Assembly (NCBI GenBank): GCA_021613375.1
Contig: CM038716.1
Location: 2,536,684-2,600,683, forward strand
Direction of reading: 5' to 3'
Length of the DNA stretch: 64,000 nt
Source of the DNA: Megaleporinus macrocephalus
Taxonomy: Eukaryota; Chordata; Actinopteri; Characiformes; Anostomidae
Each line of letters opens with the position of its first letter. Within the stretch, counting starts at the first letter, position 1. Below the pieces are notes generated by a model that saw only the letters and a list, made by a program, of their open reading frames with translations, searched no databases and was not told where the DNA came from. The position numbers were made by a program, and so were the translations under genes. Below are positions 1 through 11,864 of this stretch, piece by piece.

Positions 1-1050
1 TCTGAAAATGATTCTTGCATCACTGTCTAGGCTGTTTTTAATCAGACACATTTTAAAACTTGTTCACCAGACGCTATCATGACAGAGGCTTTGTCTTGTG
101 CCTCTGGGGTGATTTTACCACAGAATAAACATCAGTGTGAGAAGATAAGGAGACCATCACTTTGAAGCCCCCACTAATAGTTTAGCTGATCTAAATGCTG
201 CAATACTTAGAAAACTGAGCTCTGACCAACATGCTTTAATGGTAGCAGCGTGCTGGCTGCAGAAAGCTAGAACAGGAGAAGGATGGATTATTCTATCTGA
301 TGCTGAAGTCCCCGCTGATGCTCAAGAGGTTACTTGTCTAAAGTGCCGGAAAGGAAGGCATTATAAAACCCCAACTCCCTGAGCTCACTATCTGCTTCAT
401 CTATAGCCTCCAAGACCATGACCTCTGCCATTCTTTATCAGTCTCTTCACAGCCTCAGAACATTCATCATTCTATGGATTATTTTTAACCCTATGAAAGC
501 AATTACTAACATCTTTTCATTGCTGTACTGTTTAAATGTACTTAACATATAATAACATAATGGATCACAATTAGTGGCCTTAAAATTAACATTAATAAAG
601 TCAAAAAGCGATGAATTATTGATGTTTTTTCATGAAGATGTTTTTCAAATTGGAGCATTTTAATCATCCAGGCTTGTGTGCTGTTAATGACAGAAATTGG
701 GAAGGGAGATGTAATTTACAGTATTCTATGTGCATAATGATATGTAAATTCCACAATATAGTATGTTATTGATATGCTTACCTAACTTCAACATTGATCG
801 CTTTGTTTATTTCTTTTATTGGAAATTTCCTCTGTTGTCTCTAAAGCAGAACAGTGTTTGTTGAACAGATAGCAAGGTCATTTTTAGGACACACAAATAA
901 AAAAGAATGCAAACAAAAGGGTGATATTTGTATTAAAGTATGCAAAATTTCCATTTTGATATCATGGGTCAATATAAAGTGTGACTCTTTATAAAGTGTG
1001 CTTTTTTCGAATGTGGCTCAATTACTCAGAGCAAAATGCAAAGTCCGCAA
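1..1050. other. Unique non-coding DNA
   Basis: No gene, RNA gene or repeat is recognised. Every frame is closed by frequent stops. The first 500 bases are balanced in composition and free of simple repeats, unlike most of the window, so they are a weak candidate for conserved non-coding sequence. The remainder is AT-rich. Confidence 0.4.
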
Positions 1051-1056
1051 CCTAAA

Positions 1057-1772
1057 AGAGGTAGACACTACAACTGAATAAAGGTAGACACTACATCTGA
1101 ATTGAGGTAGACACTACAACTAAATAGAGGTAGACACTACAACTGAATAGAGGTAGACACTACAACTAAATAGAGGTAGACACTACAACTGAATAGAGGT
1201 AGACACTACAACTGAATAGAGGTAGACACTACAACTGAATAGGGGTAGACACTACAACTGAATAGAGGTAGACACTACAACTGAATAGAGGTAAACACTA
1301 CAACTGAATAGAGGTAGACACTACAACTGAATAGAGGTAGACACTACAACTAAATAGAGGTAGACACTACAACTGAATAGAGGTAGACACTACAACTGAA
1401 TAGAGGTAGACACTACAACTGAATAGAGGTAGACACTACAACTGAATAGAGATAAACACTACAACTGAATAGAGGTAGACACTACAACTGAATAGAGGTA
1501 GACACTACAACTGAATAGAGGTAGACACTACAACTGAATAGAGGTAAACACTACAACTGAATAGAGGTAGACACTACAACTGAATTAAGGTAGACACTAC
1601 AACTGAATAGAGGTAAACACTACATCTGAATTGAGGTAGACACTACAACTGAATAGAGGTAGACACTACAACTGAATAGAGGTAAACCCTACAATGAATA
1701 GAGGTAGACACTACAACTGAATAGAGGTGGATTCATCAAGTGAATAAAGGTGAATTCTATACATAAATAGAG
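1057..1772. repeat. Minisatellite, 23-bp unit, about 30 copies
   Basis: A 23-bp unit built around gaggtagacactacaact plus gaata is repeated head to tail about 30 times. Most units are identical or differ at one base. Recurrent variants (gtaaacac for gtagacac, taaatag for tgaatag) are scattered through the array, as expected from unequal exchange or replication slippage. The first units and those after about 1,725 are more degenerate, which is usual at array edges. The array stops about 10 bases before the left terminal repeat of a MITE. It has no coding potential: 23 is not a multiple of three and stops recur. Confidence 0.95.
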
Positions 1773-1782
1773 GCTAAGACTA

Positions 1783-2230
1783 AGGCTGTGTCTGAAATCA
1801 CCTATATAGACAGTACATTCAAGATTGGACCTGGTGGTCACTACTGGACTGGTAACACTGCTGTCTCTGGAACCTCGGATGCACTACGCCCACCATTTTA
1901 CCAACATGTCAAACCACCACTATAAAAGCTTTACTATTGTTAATAGGCCTGTTTGCATGCATTATTTTAGAAACTATTTTAGATTTTTGAGGCATAGACT
2001 TGCTTTTTTGCCAAGTATGCTGAATTCATACAAAACATTTTTACCTCTGTAAACATCTATAGCAGCAATGCACTATATACAGTACATACAGCTGACTCCC
2101 CACTTTCCTCCTCAGCTTCGAACGCTTCCAGCTGAATCATGGGATAGCACAGTTTGGACACACTAACCATTCTTGCCTACTGCTTTTGCGTACTGTAAAG
2201 TGTGGAACTAGGTGATTTCGGACGCAGCCT
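1783..2230. mobile_element. MITE with 20-bp terminal inverted repeats
   Basis: The left end aggctgtgtctgaaatcacc (1783-1802) is matched in inverted orientation by 2211-2230, which reads aggctgcgtccgaaatcacc on the minus strand, 18 of 20 identical. The 448-bp body has no transposase and is AT-rich. No convincing target-site duplication is seen, so the superfamily is left open. Similar GGCTGTGTC ends occur in many fish MITEs. Internal open frames are short and unrecognisable. Confidence 0.75.
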
Positions 2231-4289
2231 ATTAGTTTTCTCCACAAGGTTAAAGTTGGCTTCCTGTTTCTCACCTTATTATTATTATGTTTATTATTAA
2301 TGTTGTTTATAATGTTGTATATCTTAAATGGACTCACTGGCACATTTGGGTGAGGTCTTCACTAGTAAGTTGGCATTCGGAATAGCTCTGAGACCAGTAA
2401 AGGATTGCTTATGACCAATCAGAGGTTGACTGAGGTGGCTTTTTCTTTGTGACATCTTAAAGAAGATGAAGAACATTACGTTACAGCTCAGTTCCTAAGC
2501 TTGTCTATGTTGAACTTGATTTATGGGGCAAGACCCAGATGTGCCAGAGGGATACCTGATAGCCTGGATGTTATTTTTATCCCATTTAAGCATCAATACA
2601 ATTGTTACTTCATCAAGTTTAGATTCATTTAAAAAGTAAACCTCATCATCAGCTGAATATGGGCGGCAGAATGAACACATCTTTGCTTATGTGAAATGAG
2701 TATTAACAAGATCATACAGTACAGTTTTAAACTAGTGGAGACATAAGACGCACGTAACGCACGTCTCTTAAAATAATCTGCTTAAGAAAAGTTCTAATGT
2801 ATGTCTCTTACTCTAGGCTGGCCACTAAGAAGAACATTTCTGAACATGGTGCTCCAAGAGTTATTCTAAAAACAACCTCAATAATAACCTGAATAAATAA
2901 ATTATTTATGTGGTGGACAGTTGTACAAGCTTCTATATGTAGGGGTAGTAGAGGGATAAGATGATAACATGGTTGGGGAGCATGAGGATGGTGTTTGGCT
3001 GGTGATGGGGACTGTGTGTATCCTGTAAGGACAGATATGTCAGAGGTAGGAATAGAATTTCGTCCATGTCCAGCTCTCTAGTTCAAATCAGGCTTTTAAG
3101 GTTCCACTGATGGCTCTCCTGATAAAGTTGTTTCCTGCTCCCGACAAGCTGTGAATGTGTTTTTCCACTGAGGTCCATGTAGTCTTGAGTACAAGACTGA
3201 TGTCAGAAATATCAGCATTATCAGTAATGTGAGCATTGAAGGATGCCTTGGGCTGAATATACTGGACAGAGCTCATGGGAGAAATATAGATAAATCAACG
3301 AGTCTTGACGTAGCTACAGTTACTGATGTATACGCTGCTATTCTCAATAGAAACAGGTGATGAACACTGAAAACTGTGTTTGTCATGTTACCATGTTCAG
3401 GTTGAAATAAAGCATATGTTTGAAAATGAAAAAATTAAAAAGGACATTTTATATAAAGGACAAATTATATAAAAATATTTTAATATTTATAAATAAATGG
3501 AAATAATGTTTTTAATTGCTGGACATTGAGGAGATTGGGGTCAGAGGAACAACCCCCTGGTCCTGATGAACCCTCTAAAATACAGTAAATGTGTACACTT
3601 GCAGGTTTACTGTATTTTATGGGTACATGTGTAGCAAACAGATGCATATTTCATTATAAGGCATGTATTATTGTCTTAGAAGACAGAAATGATTGTTTTA
3701 AACTAATATAAACAAAAGTGCAAGACATGTATTACATGCTGCATGTGTGTGTTTGGCAAACACGTTGTTATTATTGCTCATAATAAAAGTAAAGAAATAA
3801 ATTGTGGCCTTGAAATTAAATGAACAGAGTAGAAGTTCATTTACAATTGATTCTTGTGTTTGTATATGAAATGTGGATCTTATTTTTAAGCTGTAAGAGG
3901 GGATTTTGTAACATGGCTTTATCACGCCTAGCACTCCTAGCAAATCCATAATCCAGGACTCTCTACAATAGAGTAGAGGTGCAAATAAGAACATCCCTAT
4001 TTGTTTGTTTCACTTGTTCAGAATTGCCTTTTCGTAGCTGCAGTATGAATCCTGTATGGAGAAGTAGCTGCTGAGCCTTGTGTCTTCCCCTAACAGAGAC
4101 ATGTGTGTGATGTCTTTACAAATGTGTTGAGGTATTAGCGCTGATGTTTGACACTTGCTAAGTACTAAGTACTTGTTGGAATTCAGCTTCGACTGGTGTG
4201 TTTTGGGGGTATTACGCCAAAACGGGTCAACAGTTTGGCTCGTTCTGGCCCAGGAGCAGGCAGCCACGGTCGAGAGGCAGTAGTGGGGA
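2231..4289. other. AT-rich non-coding DNA
   Basis: No gene or clear repeat is recognised. The reverse-strand frames at 2137-2343, 3698-3994 and 4010-4267 are short, lack any known motif and have the composition of surrounding non-coding DNA. Confidence 0.4.
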
Positions 4290-4546
4290 AAGGTAACACA
4301 CTACTCTCTGGCCAAAATGCAGACTGCTACTACACTAAATACGTAAAAAATAAAATATAATAAATACAATAAATCGATTAATGAATAAACAAAAGGACAC
4401 CATCGTTAGAAATGCTTTCAGTGGTGCAGTGTGAATGTTCCAGAGTTTGCTGTTTGGGACACAGCCTAACATTAATGTTAGTCTTGTCTAGTCAGGAAAT
4501 CTCAACTTTTTTTTGTCATATTATTTCAGCATTATGCTCCAAAGAA

Positions 4547-4592
<46 letters not shown>

Positions 4593-4948
4593 TATATTTT
4601 TAGTTATGTGTGTATACAACCCAGACATTGCATGTATAATTGAAAGGATTTCTGACAATAGCACCATGTAATGTGGAGAATCTTGTTTAGTTTGTAAAGC
4701 GATCTTTAATTGGATTTATCTAATAATAAACAGAAGTACAGATAATGTTGTATTTCGTTTATTTATTTGTTATTTACTGTAATTCAACAAACGTTGTGTT
4801 ATGTCACCATACATACTGTGATTTACTACCTTACCTACAGTGGAATCAGTCTTTAGGTAATATTTTAGGGGATAGGGTGGGCTTTGATACATATTAGCAA
4901 ATGTGTCCCCCCCAATGACAAACACGCTCCTACGCCCTTGCCATTTGT
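4290..4948 (+). mobile_element. Dispersed element family A, copy 1
   Basis: This stretch aligns over most of its length, in inverted orientation, with 12348-13278. Shared landmarks in order are tactctctggcc, gcagactgct, the string tgtttgggacacagcc, ctaacattaatgttag-like bases, an ATA microsatellite, gtacagataatg, gtgatttactacc, ttaggggatagggtgg, and the end near acgccctt. It contains no transposase frame, so it is a non-autonomous repeat. It lacks the roughly 340-bp family B segment found in the 12-13 kb copy and so shows the form before that insertion. Confidence 0.75.
4545..4591. repeat. (ATA)n microsatellite
   Basis: About 15 uninterrupted ATA/TAA units inside family A. The 12.5-kb copy carries the complementary ATT array at the equivalent place, so the microsatellite was probably already present in the mobile element. 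Confidence 0.95.
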
Positions 4949-5907
4949 ATTACAGCATGAAATCTAAATGTATTGCATTAACAGCACATATTGCTTTGTG
5001 ACATACAAATTGCTGTGTGATTCATAAAAACAAATAAATACATTGGTATGATAATATGTTATCACATTATCTATCAAATATACAGCGACCTGTTAATCGT
5101 TAGTTGTCAAGCAGTGATGGTGCAGTGATAGTTGTGACCTATATATTTTCAGACACTTTTTTATTATCATGGTGTTGGAACCTCTTCGACCAAAAAAAAA
5201 TTAATTAATACCTTGTGATGACCTTACAATTACATGTTTGATTGTTAGTTTTTGTATATCAAAGGCAACCTATGCAAATAGGGATGGAAGTAAAAAAATT
5301 GGTAGGTTTACATAGTGGTATTATTTGTTTTTTCATTAACTGAGGGGTTGCTGTCCCCTTATAGCTCGCCCCACCCACCTCATATGAAAACCTGTATGTT
5401 TTTTTTTTTTTTTTAATAAGAATAAAATAAAATAAAAACATTCAAAATAACATGCAACAAAATAAAGAACTCAAATACTGATCAGTTTTATCTGCTGTTT
5501 GGTGAGAACCCTGAAAAACACTTCGGAACTGACCTTGAAAAGGGAAGAATAGCTCAGTGTCATCTTGAAGCAACCACATGGACTGTCTCTTAGCAACAGA
5601 GCAATAGGTAAAACAATAATGAAATAAACGTTGGCATCAAGGCCGTCTCTTTCACCAACTATAACAAATGAGGTTATGATGAACTGGGATAGTTGCCCAA
5701 AAAAATCATAGCTATTTTTGATTAAATGGAATAAATCTATTCATTCGGGTCAAATTAGCCCTCCCTTGGTTCAGTTCTCGTTCTCGTTCAGCTCAGTGTA
5801 GAGTAATAAAGACTTAAACTGGACTCCTATAGTGTCACTATTAAGGTCACTGAAATGTTGCAAAGATGGGCAGGCGTGGCCATACAAGGATGCTAGGAGT
5901 GTTTGCA
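4949..5907. other. AT-rich non-coding DNA
   Basis: No gene or repeat family is recognised. A 16-base T run lies near 5,399-5,414. Confidence 0.4.
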
Positions 5908-5980
5908 CGCACCCACCCACACACACTCACAGACAAACACACCCCCACCCACACACCCACATACACATACATATATATAT
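5908..5980. repeat. Imperfect CA-rich tract ending in AT repeats
   Basis: Interrupted CA and CCCA units grade into a short AT run. It lies directly before a Tc1-like remnant. Confidence 0.8.
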
Positions 5981-6045
5981 GGACTTCATTCATCTAGAAG
6001 AATGTTGGTGAGGTCAGACACTGACGTTAGACGAGAGGGCCTGGC

Positions 6046-6480
6046 TCACTGTCTCCATCCTAGTTCATCCCAAAGGTGTTTGATGGGATTGAGGTCAGGA
6101 CTTCCTTCACACCAAACTCACTCAACCAGCTGCTTGTAAGCCTTACATCACCAAACATCGAGCCAAGCATCAGACAGTTTCTGGAGCAGTGGAAACATTT
6201 TCTGAGCCGAATCTGGGTTTGGCAACAGCCAGGGGAACGTTACCTGCCTGACTGCATTGTGCTGACTGCAAAGACTGGTGAAGGAGGGATGATACTATGG
6301 AGTTGTTTTTCAGTCCTAGGCCTCTTAGTTCCAGTGAAGGGAAATCTTAGTGCTGCAGCACACTGAGATGTTTTGGCCAACTTTGTGGAAGATACTGGTC
6401 TGTTCCAGCCTGACTGTGTCCCTGTGGACAAAGCAGCTTCATAAAGGCTGGTTGGGTGAGTGTGGTGTGGCCAGGCCTTC
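6046..6480 (+). pseudogene. Broken, rearranged Tc1-like transposase
   Basis: Bases about 6170-6370 read in the plus frame as the C-terminal half of a fish Tc1-like transposase. The frame contains RIWVWQQPGERYLPDCIV and, later, LVPVKGNLSA, which are hallmarks of the DDE catalytic region. The homology continues to about 6480 but falls out of frame after a stop at 6366. Bases about 6046-6120 match the same transposon family in the opposite orientation (bases around gatgggattgaggtcagga). The copy is thus a sense and an antisense fragment joined head to head. Premature stops, missing N-terminal DNA-binding domains and missing ends show that it is dead. Confidence 0.85.
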
Positions 6481-6590
6481 GTGTGCAATATCAGTCTCAC
6501 CTCACAAATGCCTAAAGTGTGACACACTCTCACACTTTTAATGGGATATATATCTGAAATTATTGCTAATAACATCCATGTTACCATATA

Positions 6591-6765
6591 AGGAGAAGAC
6601 TCTGGACGTTTCTGGGTGCAGGCATTGCTCTTACTGCCTGAAAAGACAGCAACACAAAGGGTATTCATCTAGTCCCCGTGGATAGGATCCTAAATACAGA
6701 CAGCTCATCCATGGTTTAATAGAACAAGCTATATATACAGCATTCCAGCATTCCATCACATGTCG
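6591..6765 (-). repeat. Coding-like repeat, inverted copy 1
   Basis: On the minus strand, bases 6714-6591 match 8992-9131. Weaker similarity continues to 6765 on one side. Shared blocks include ctgtctgtatttaggatcct and accessory bases ending in gtccagag. In the best shared frame both copies give LCV followed after a few residues by SNAC and Q. This copy carries an in-frame stop close to its start. The family is not recognised. It may be part of a transposon protein or a retroposed exon. Confidence 0.6.
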
Positions 6766-6934
6766 GCATAATTTCCACATAAATAAAATACACAACATCA
6801 AGGCAATTATTGCTAATTGCTAAAAAAAAGTTACCTTTGATTACTAATAAAATGTGATCTGATGTGATTGATCACGTCACAGACAAACACAATCTAATTA
6901 AACTAATAACACGCAAGCAGTTGTATTTTATTGA

Positions 6935-7375
6935 CCACACTGAGTAACATCCACAGTGCAGACTGAAAAAAGTAAGTGGACCTTAAAATGTATTAACATG
7001 TAGATCCCCTATAGAACTTGTGAACTATGAGGAGAAATCCTGGGACATTCCTCCCTTCAAATATGATTCAGTTCATCAATACTTCAAGGATGCCCTCACA
7101 GCCACTGTCAGGTCTTACAACAGCACCTTGATAGGGTTAACATCTGGACTCTGACTTGGTCATTCTAAATCACAAATCACAAATATTTTTTTCTACAAAC
7201 ATAGTGTGGTGACACATCTCTACTTTTGTTTCATAGAACATTTTGCCCAAAAGTGTTCTAAGGGACATGCAGGTGGTCTTTGGCAAACTTGAGATGGGCC
7301 ATAATGGACTTTTGGACAACAGCAGTTTCATTAGTTTGTGGTGTCTATAAACACCATTCTTGTTTTTCTAATGAT
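6935..7375 (-). mobile_element. Tc1-like transposon remnant, antisense
   Basis: The plus strand carries antisense landmarks of a common fish Tc1-like transposon, in order: bases around accacactgagtaacatccacagtgc with a following gaaaaaagtaagtggacc, a stretch with catctggactctgacttgg, then ccaaaagtgttctaagggac, caggtggtctttggcaaact, and aacaccattcttgttttt. The transposase frame is destroyed by indels and a large internal deletion. Confidence 0.7.
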
Positions 7376-7552
7376 GTACACAAGAGGTGGGTGCTAGTTA
7401 ATTAAATTTACTCAAGTGCATGTACTCCAGTTAAGTACAAATAGATTTGTACTTTGCTGAGTGTTTTCTAATAGTAGTACTTTTACTTCAACTCAAGTGT
7501 TTAATTCCATTCTGTTTAATTGTTGTGTGATTAGAGCAAAATAATAATAATC

Positions 7553-7671
<119 letters not shown>

Positions 7672-7713
7672 AGAAAAACTGAGCTTTGCACACTTCAGTT
7701 CCTGTGCTGATAT

Positions 7714-8809
7714 TAGGGCTGGGCGATATGGGAAAAAATCTTATCACAATATTTTTTTTTTATATCAGTCGATATCGATATATATCATGATATAAGTCAA
7801 ATCACTATTTCTTTTTTTACTTTAAGTGAGAAGTGAAGATTGTGTTAAATTGTATTTATTATTTTCTTTTAGAAGAATGTACTCTAGAACATTACACAAC
7901 TGTTTTTCAAATAAACTCTACACACTTGTATATAGTAGTGGCTACTCAACACTCATGAAGTATTTACACAAAGACATTATGTTAAGCAGGCTGTTGCTGG
8001 CCCTTTAAGTACGGGCTGAGAAAAGGACTTTATTTATGTTCATCTATAGCAGTGAGTCAACTCTCTATTGGCTCAAATGGGGAGTTGGTTTAGCGATTCT
8101 GTTTTCAGTAGAAAAGTTTCCCTCCTCAGGATTTTTGATTATAAAGTCAACTTTGCCTCAGTCTTCTCACTCAAACTACTACAATATATATATAAATATA
8201 TATTTATCTTTTGCCAACCCCAAATAAATAAAAATCGATTACGAAATTATGTTGATAAGCATAGCGTGCATCGATGCATCTCAAAGATGTCTGCACCCAC
8301 TGAAAGCATAAACTTATCCGGAGCGCAAGCAGCAGCTACAAACAATCGCTTGTGTGCATTCAAAGTTGAGGGAGTGTTTCACAATGAAACACAACAGTGT
8401 GGTGCTCTATCAGCTCTGCACAGTGGAGATGATCACAACAGTACTGCTATGCACGAGCACTTGAAGCACAAACATCCTGTAGCGCTTTGTCAACACAACA
8501 GCAAGGCAGTAGTCTTATGTCCTCACATTAACGCTTTCTGTTGTTGTTTTCTCTTATTTTGTTCTCACTGCTCAACGCCTACACTCTGTGCTGTGTGCTT
8601 TAACCTAAAATGAAACGGCTGGAACTCTAGTTTAGCCACTTGATTGGTTTGGGGCAGCGCTACTCTCATTTTCATTGGCTATTCATGTTGTCTCTCAAAA
8701 CATGGACGGAACTTAATTCTATCGACTTTCTATCGACTACGTCTTATAGTTCTATCGAGGAAATGCTTTTTCGCGATAATTATCGTTATCACTTTATCGC
8801 CTAGCCCTA
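7714..8809 (+). mobile_element. Non-autonomous hAT element, 1,096 bp
   Basis: The ends are tagggctgggcgatatggg and, on the minus strand, tagggctaggcgataaagtg. These inverted repeats begin with TAGGG as hAT elements do. The 8-bp flanks are gctgatat and actgatag, matching at six positions, which fits the 8-bp hAT target duplication. The interior keeps a scrap of a BED zinc finger frame (8287-8493) but no RNase-H-like catalytic domain. It was therefore derived by deletion from an autonomous hAT element. Confidence 0.85.
8287..8493 (+). pseudogene. hAT transposase N-terminal fragment with BED-like finger
   Basis: The open frame from the ATG at 8287 includes STAMHEHLKHKHP near 8440-8478. It has the shape of the C-terminal half of a BED zinc finger (H then spaced H), as found at the N terminus of hAT transposases. 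The upstream cysteine pair is not well preserved. The frame stays open to 8613, but the later residues are not recognisable. It sits inside a hAT element with good ends, which supports the call. Confidence 0.6.
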
Positions 8810-8944
8810 ACTGATAGATGCTGATAGATTTGCTAAGAAACTCCACTGTAGTTCTGTAAGTTACTCAGTACTTAAATAGTTTCTTGAAATTTGTATACTT
8901 TTTACTCAAGTTTTTGTACTTTAAGCTACTTTTAGTTGTTCCTG

Positions 8945-9374
8945 TGACATGGATCACACGGCAGGAGCAGCAACACAGTGTTCCATTTGATCATGGATCA
9001 GCTGTCTGTATTTAGGATCCTATCCACAGGGACTGGCCGAAACGAATGCCCTCACTTTGTGTTTACGTCTTATCAGACAGGGAGAGCAACGCCTGCAACC
9101 AGGTTTCAGAAAAGTCCAGAGCCTTCTCTTTGCGGGAAGAACAGATGACTTTCGACAATACGTCAGCATGGTGACAGCCTTATTTGCCTGGAGTGGACAG
9201 CATGTCAGCATCCAAAATAATGATACTGCAGGCCAGAGAGATGAGCTGAACCAAAGGATCACAGTGGACATGGACACTGAGATTAGCACAGATATGCATA
9301 CCCCTGTCACTCTGTTGCAAAATTACAGCCCTCCGCAGCAGAAGAGCACTCTATCATGTGCGGATGCTGCTTAG
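8945..9374 (+). other. Coding-like segment, copy 2, family unknown
   Basis: The frame is open from 8991 to 9374 (128 codons) and reads LRLIRQGEQRLQPGFRKVQS then LLFAGRTDDFRQYVSMVTAL. Its residue composition looks more protein-like than the other frames here. A second frame from 9016, just after a ctgtatttag splice-acceptor-like string, gives SLCVYVL and SNACNQ, and aligns better with the inverted copy at 6591-6714. I do not recognise the protein. The inverted partner shows it is repeated DNA. It could be an ancient transposon protein, a retroposed exon, or chance. Confidence 0.35.
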
Positions 9375-9596
9375 GTAGATGGTAGAGGTGAGTAGAGAAG
9401 CACTAGACCCATACTCACATACGGCTATTGTTACTGCACTATTGTAGAAGTAAAAGTAGCTTAGCAAAACAACAAGTAAGTGTTGCCTATAACCATTTAT
9501 TACATACAGTCTCTATCAGCATAGCTGATAAAAGCTGATAAAAGCTTTGAGGTGTTATCCAAAAAAGGATAATATGTGATACAGTTTTGTGAGAAA

Positions 9597-9715
9597 GACT
9601 GACCATCCAGTAGGGTGGTCCTGTAGGAAAAACAGGCTGAAAGTGGGCTAACAAAGTGTGCAGAGAAACAGATGAACTGTAGGTTTGGAGCACAGTGTAC
9701 CTATATGATAATTTA
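9597..9715 (+). mobile_element. Family D fragment
   Basis: The run with gtggtcctgtagg, gtgggctaacaaagtgt and cagagaaacagatgaactgt matches the right half of the element at 19015-19795. No ends are preserved. Confidence 0.6.
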
Positions 9716-9842
9716 TATATTATTATACATAAAACCTAAAGCCCAAGTCTGCACAGTTCTAACTTGCTAACAGTTTATCAAGGTGCTTATTCAACAATGT
9801 TGCTCATATACAGTAATGTTTACTAAAGGTTTTGGGCCTTTT

Positions 9843-10805
9843 ATACAGTGGACAAGAAGACCCAAAGCGCTGCAGATTTACAAACGCGCTGCAAACAGAA
9901 AACACTTTCATCAAATCGACAACATGGGCACTACATTTATCAAACGCGCTGCAAAACCACCCACAACACAAAGGAAGTGTTTCCGGAGGACACTTAAAGG
10001 ACGTGCGACCATTTACGGCAATGTAAACAGAACCACGCTGAGCCGCGGTAGTGTCTAATGAGAAATTGCCATATTTGCTAACTATCCAGACTTACTTCTC
10101 ATTAGACGCTAGTGATGGCCGGATCAAGCCTCTTGAAGCGTTGAAGCTTTCCCCTCCAGATTGTTCAAAAAAAGGTTAATTACTCGAAGCTGCATGTGCA
10201 CACGAACCCCCCTGCTGGCCAAAACTTTTATTGTCATTTTAACTATTTGCGATGGCCTCTTGCGACGTTGTCAGCATGGGAACAAGTATATACATAAAAC
10301 ACCTTAATTTAATTTTCTGTGGTTTATTCATTTGTTCATCTGATCTGTGTTTGATTGTACGGTTTAAGTCAGTAAAAAAATCCAACAGAACACATGATAT
10401 TGATGTTAAAACTGTTGCAGTGGTTTTAAGAGATGGGGCAGTGATTGTGGGGTTATGGTGATTTTAAATTAAATTAAGAAACAGTACATCATGCCAATAC
10501 TCGAACCACATCCTGAGCCAGCGCGGCTTCAGACGTCATCAGTGAAGGTATCATTTGCCCATCACTATTAGACACTACCGTGGCTGTGTGTGGTTCTGTT
10601 TACATTGAGTTGCTGTATATGGTCACATATCCTTTAAGTGTCCTCCGGAAACACTTCCGTTGTGTTGTGGGCGGTTTTGCAGCGCATTCGTGTTTTTGCA
10701 GCACGTTTGGTAAATGTAGTGCTCATAATGCCGTTTTGATAAAAGTGTTTTTTGTCTGCGCACGTTTGTGAATCTGCAGCGCGTTGGGTCTTCCCGGCCA
10801 CCATA
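9843..10805. mobile_element. Long-armed foldback element
   Basis: The left arm (about 9843-10062) and right arm (about 10568-10805) are inverted copies of each other, each about 220-240 bp. Shared blocks include gaccca, gcgctgcaaa, cacaacacaa, gtgtttccggaggacactta and tgtaaacagaaccac. Between them lies a loop of about 40 bp whose edges repeat tctaatgagaa and ttctcattaga. A 458-bp hAT element (10110-10567) has landed at the loop/right-arm junction. There is no transposase. The open frames in the arms at 9783-10058 and 10580-10771 are mirror artefacts of the arms. Confidence 0.85.
10110..10567. mobile_element. Short hAT element nested in the foldback
   Basis: The ends tagtgatggccgg and, on the minus strand, tagtgatgggcaa form short inverted repeats. 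The 8-bp flanks ttagacgc and ttagacac match at seven positions, a good hAT target duplication. Removing the 458 bp plus one TSD copy joins the foldback arm to its loop without a gap. The interior, including the frame at 10252-10461, has no recognisable domain. Confidence 0.85.
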
Positions 10806-10812
10806 CTTTTAG

Positions 10813-11864
10813 CTCATATATACAATGTCATTACCAATTTGTGATTGTCAACAGGTGCGTATTGGTGAGATCCTGCATTTGTTTCTTCTTTCTTCTTCAT
10901 TGGTTGTGTGAGAGTTTTTTTTACAGTGGGGAATCTTTCAGTATTATAATGTAAGGAAGCAGTTTTTTACCCCCTCCCCTAACTTTTCAATATCTTTCAC
11001 TGATGATAACAAGCCCTGCCTGGCCAAGGATCTTTGCAACGTTGGTATCTCCAGTTGTCAAAATAATGAGGACGTAATGTATGTGTGCCGCGTTCGGACC
11101 AGAAAGCCGGGCTTTCTAAATGCTTAACAGAAGTCTTTATTGCACACATCAAATCACTGGTCCCCAAGACATGCTCAAGGACAAGTCAAGGCTGTGTTCT
11201 TCTACAGTAATGAAAAGAAATGTGGCCTGCGGCTTTTATTTCTGGGGTAAATCCAGAGATTAGCTGGTTTTTTTTGTTGTTCTGTAGTCAGCACGCCCAG
11301 GTGTACACCTCTGACCTCTTTCCTTTTTGTGGACTGGCTCTGCACCAAATATGAAAATTCCACTGCAATATACTGAAAAATCATTCTGGCATGCACTGTG
11401 CAGCACACAGAATATAAATGCAGGTGTAAAGACTTACACTGCCTGCAATGCTGTAGCGCAGCCAAAGTGATATGTCAGATTTCCTTCATTTTATTTATTT
11501 ATTTATTTATTTTGTGATCTCAGGTAAGACACCATACAAAGATTCATTTGCCAGCTGAGTGCACACAACTTCAGTGTTTAGATTTTTATATTAATTTGTG
11601 CAGCGTAGCAGATGTGGCAATCAACGTTCAGGCTCAGATAGAAGGAATAAACGTCTGTTTCACTCGCGCTGTGTTGAGAGCACTGTGGATTAAGGACGGT
11701 TAGAGAACTGAAGAAAAAAAATTGACCTCAGGATGGTAATTAGATTCAAAACGCTATTGCTGTATTGTTATCACAAGCTATTATGTCTGCAAAAGTCTAA
11801 AAAGGAGATATTATTTGTCAAGATATGATCTAAAACTTCTTGTGCTGCAGTGTCTACTGGATGT
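10813..11864. other. Non-coding DNA, no family recognised
   Basis: No gene is supported. A short TTTA microsatellite lies at about 11490-11514. The reverse frame 11202-11465 has no known motif. Confidence 0.4.

Noticed and set aside
1057..1772. Possible CRISPR array because of regular short repeats
   Set aside because: Units are contiguous 23-mers with no unique spacers, and the DNA is vertebrate.
6240..6668. 142-codon reverse frame
   Set aside because: It runs antisense through the Tc1-like transposase remnant and into the inverted coding-like repeat. No single family covers it.
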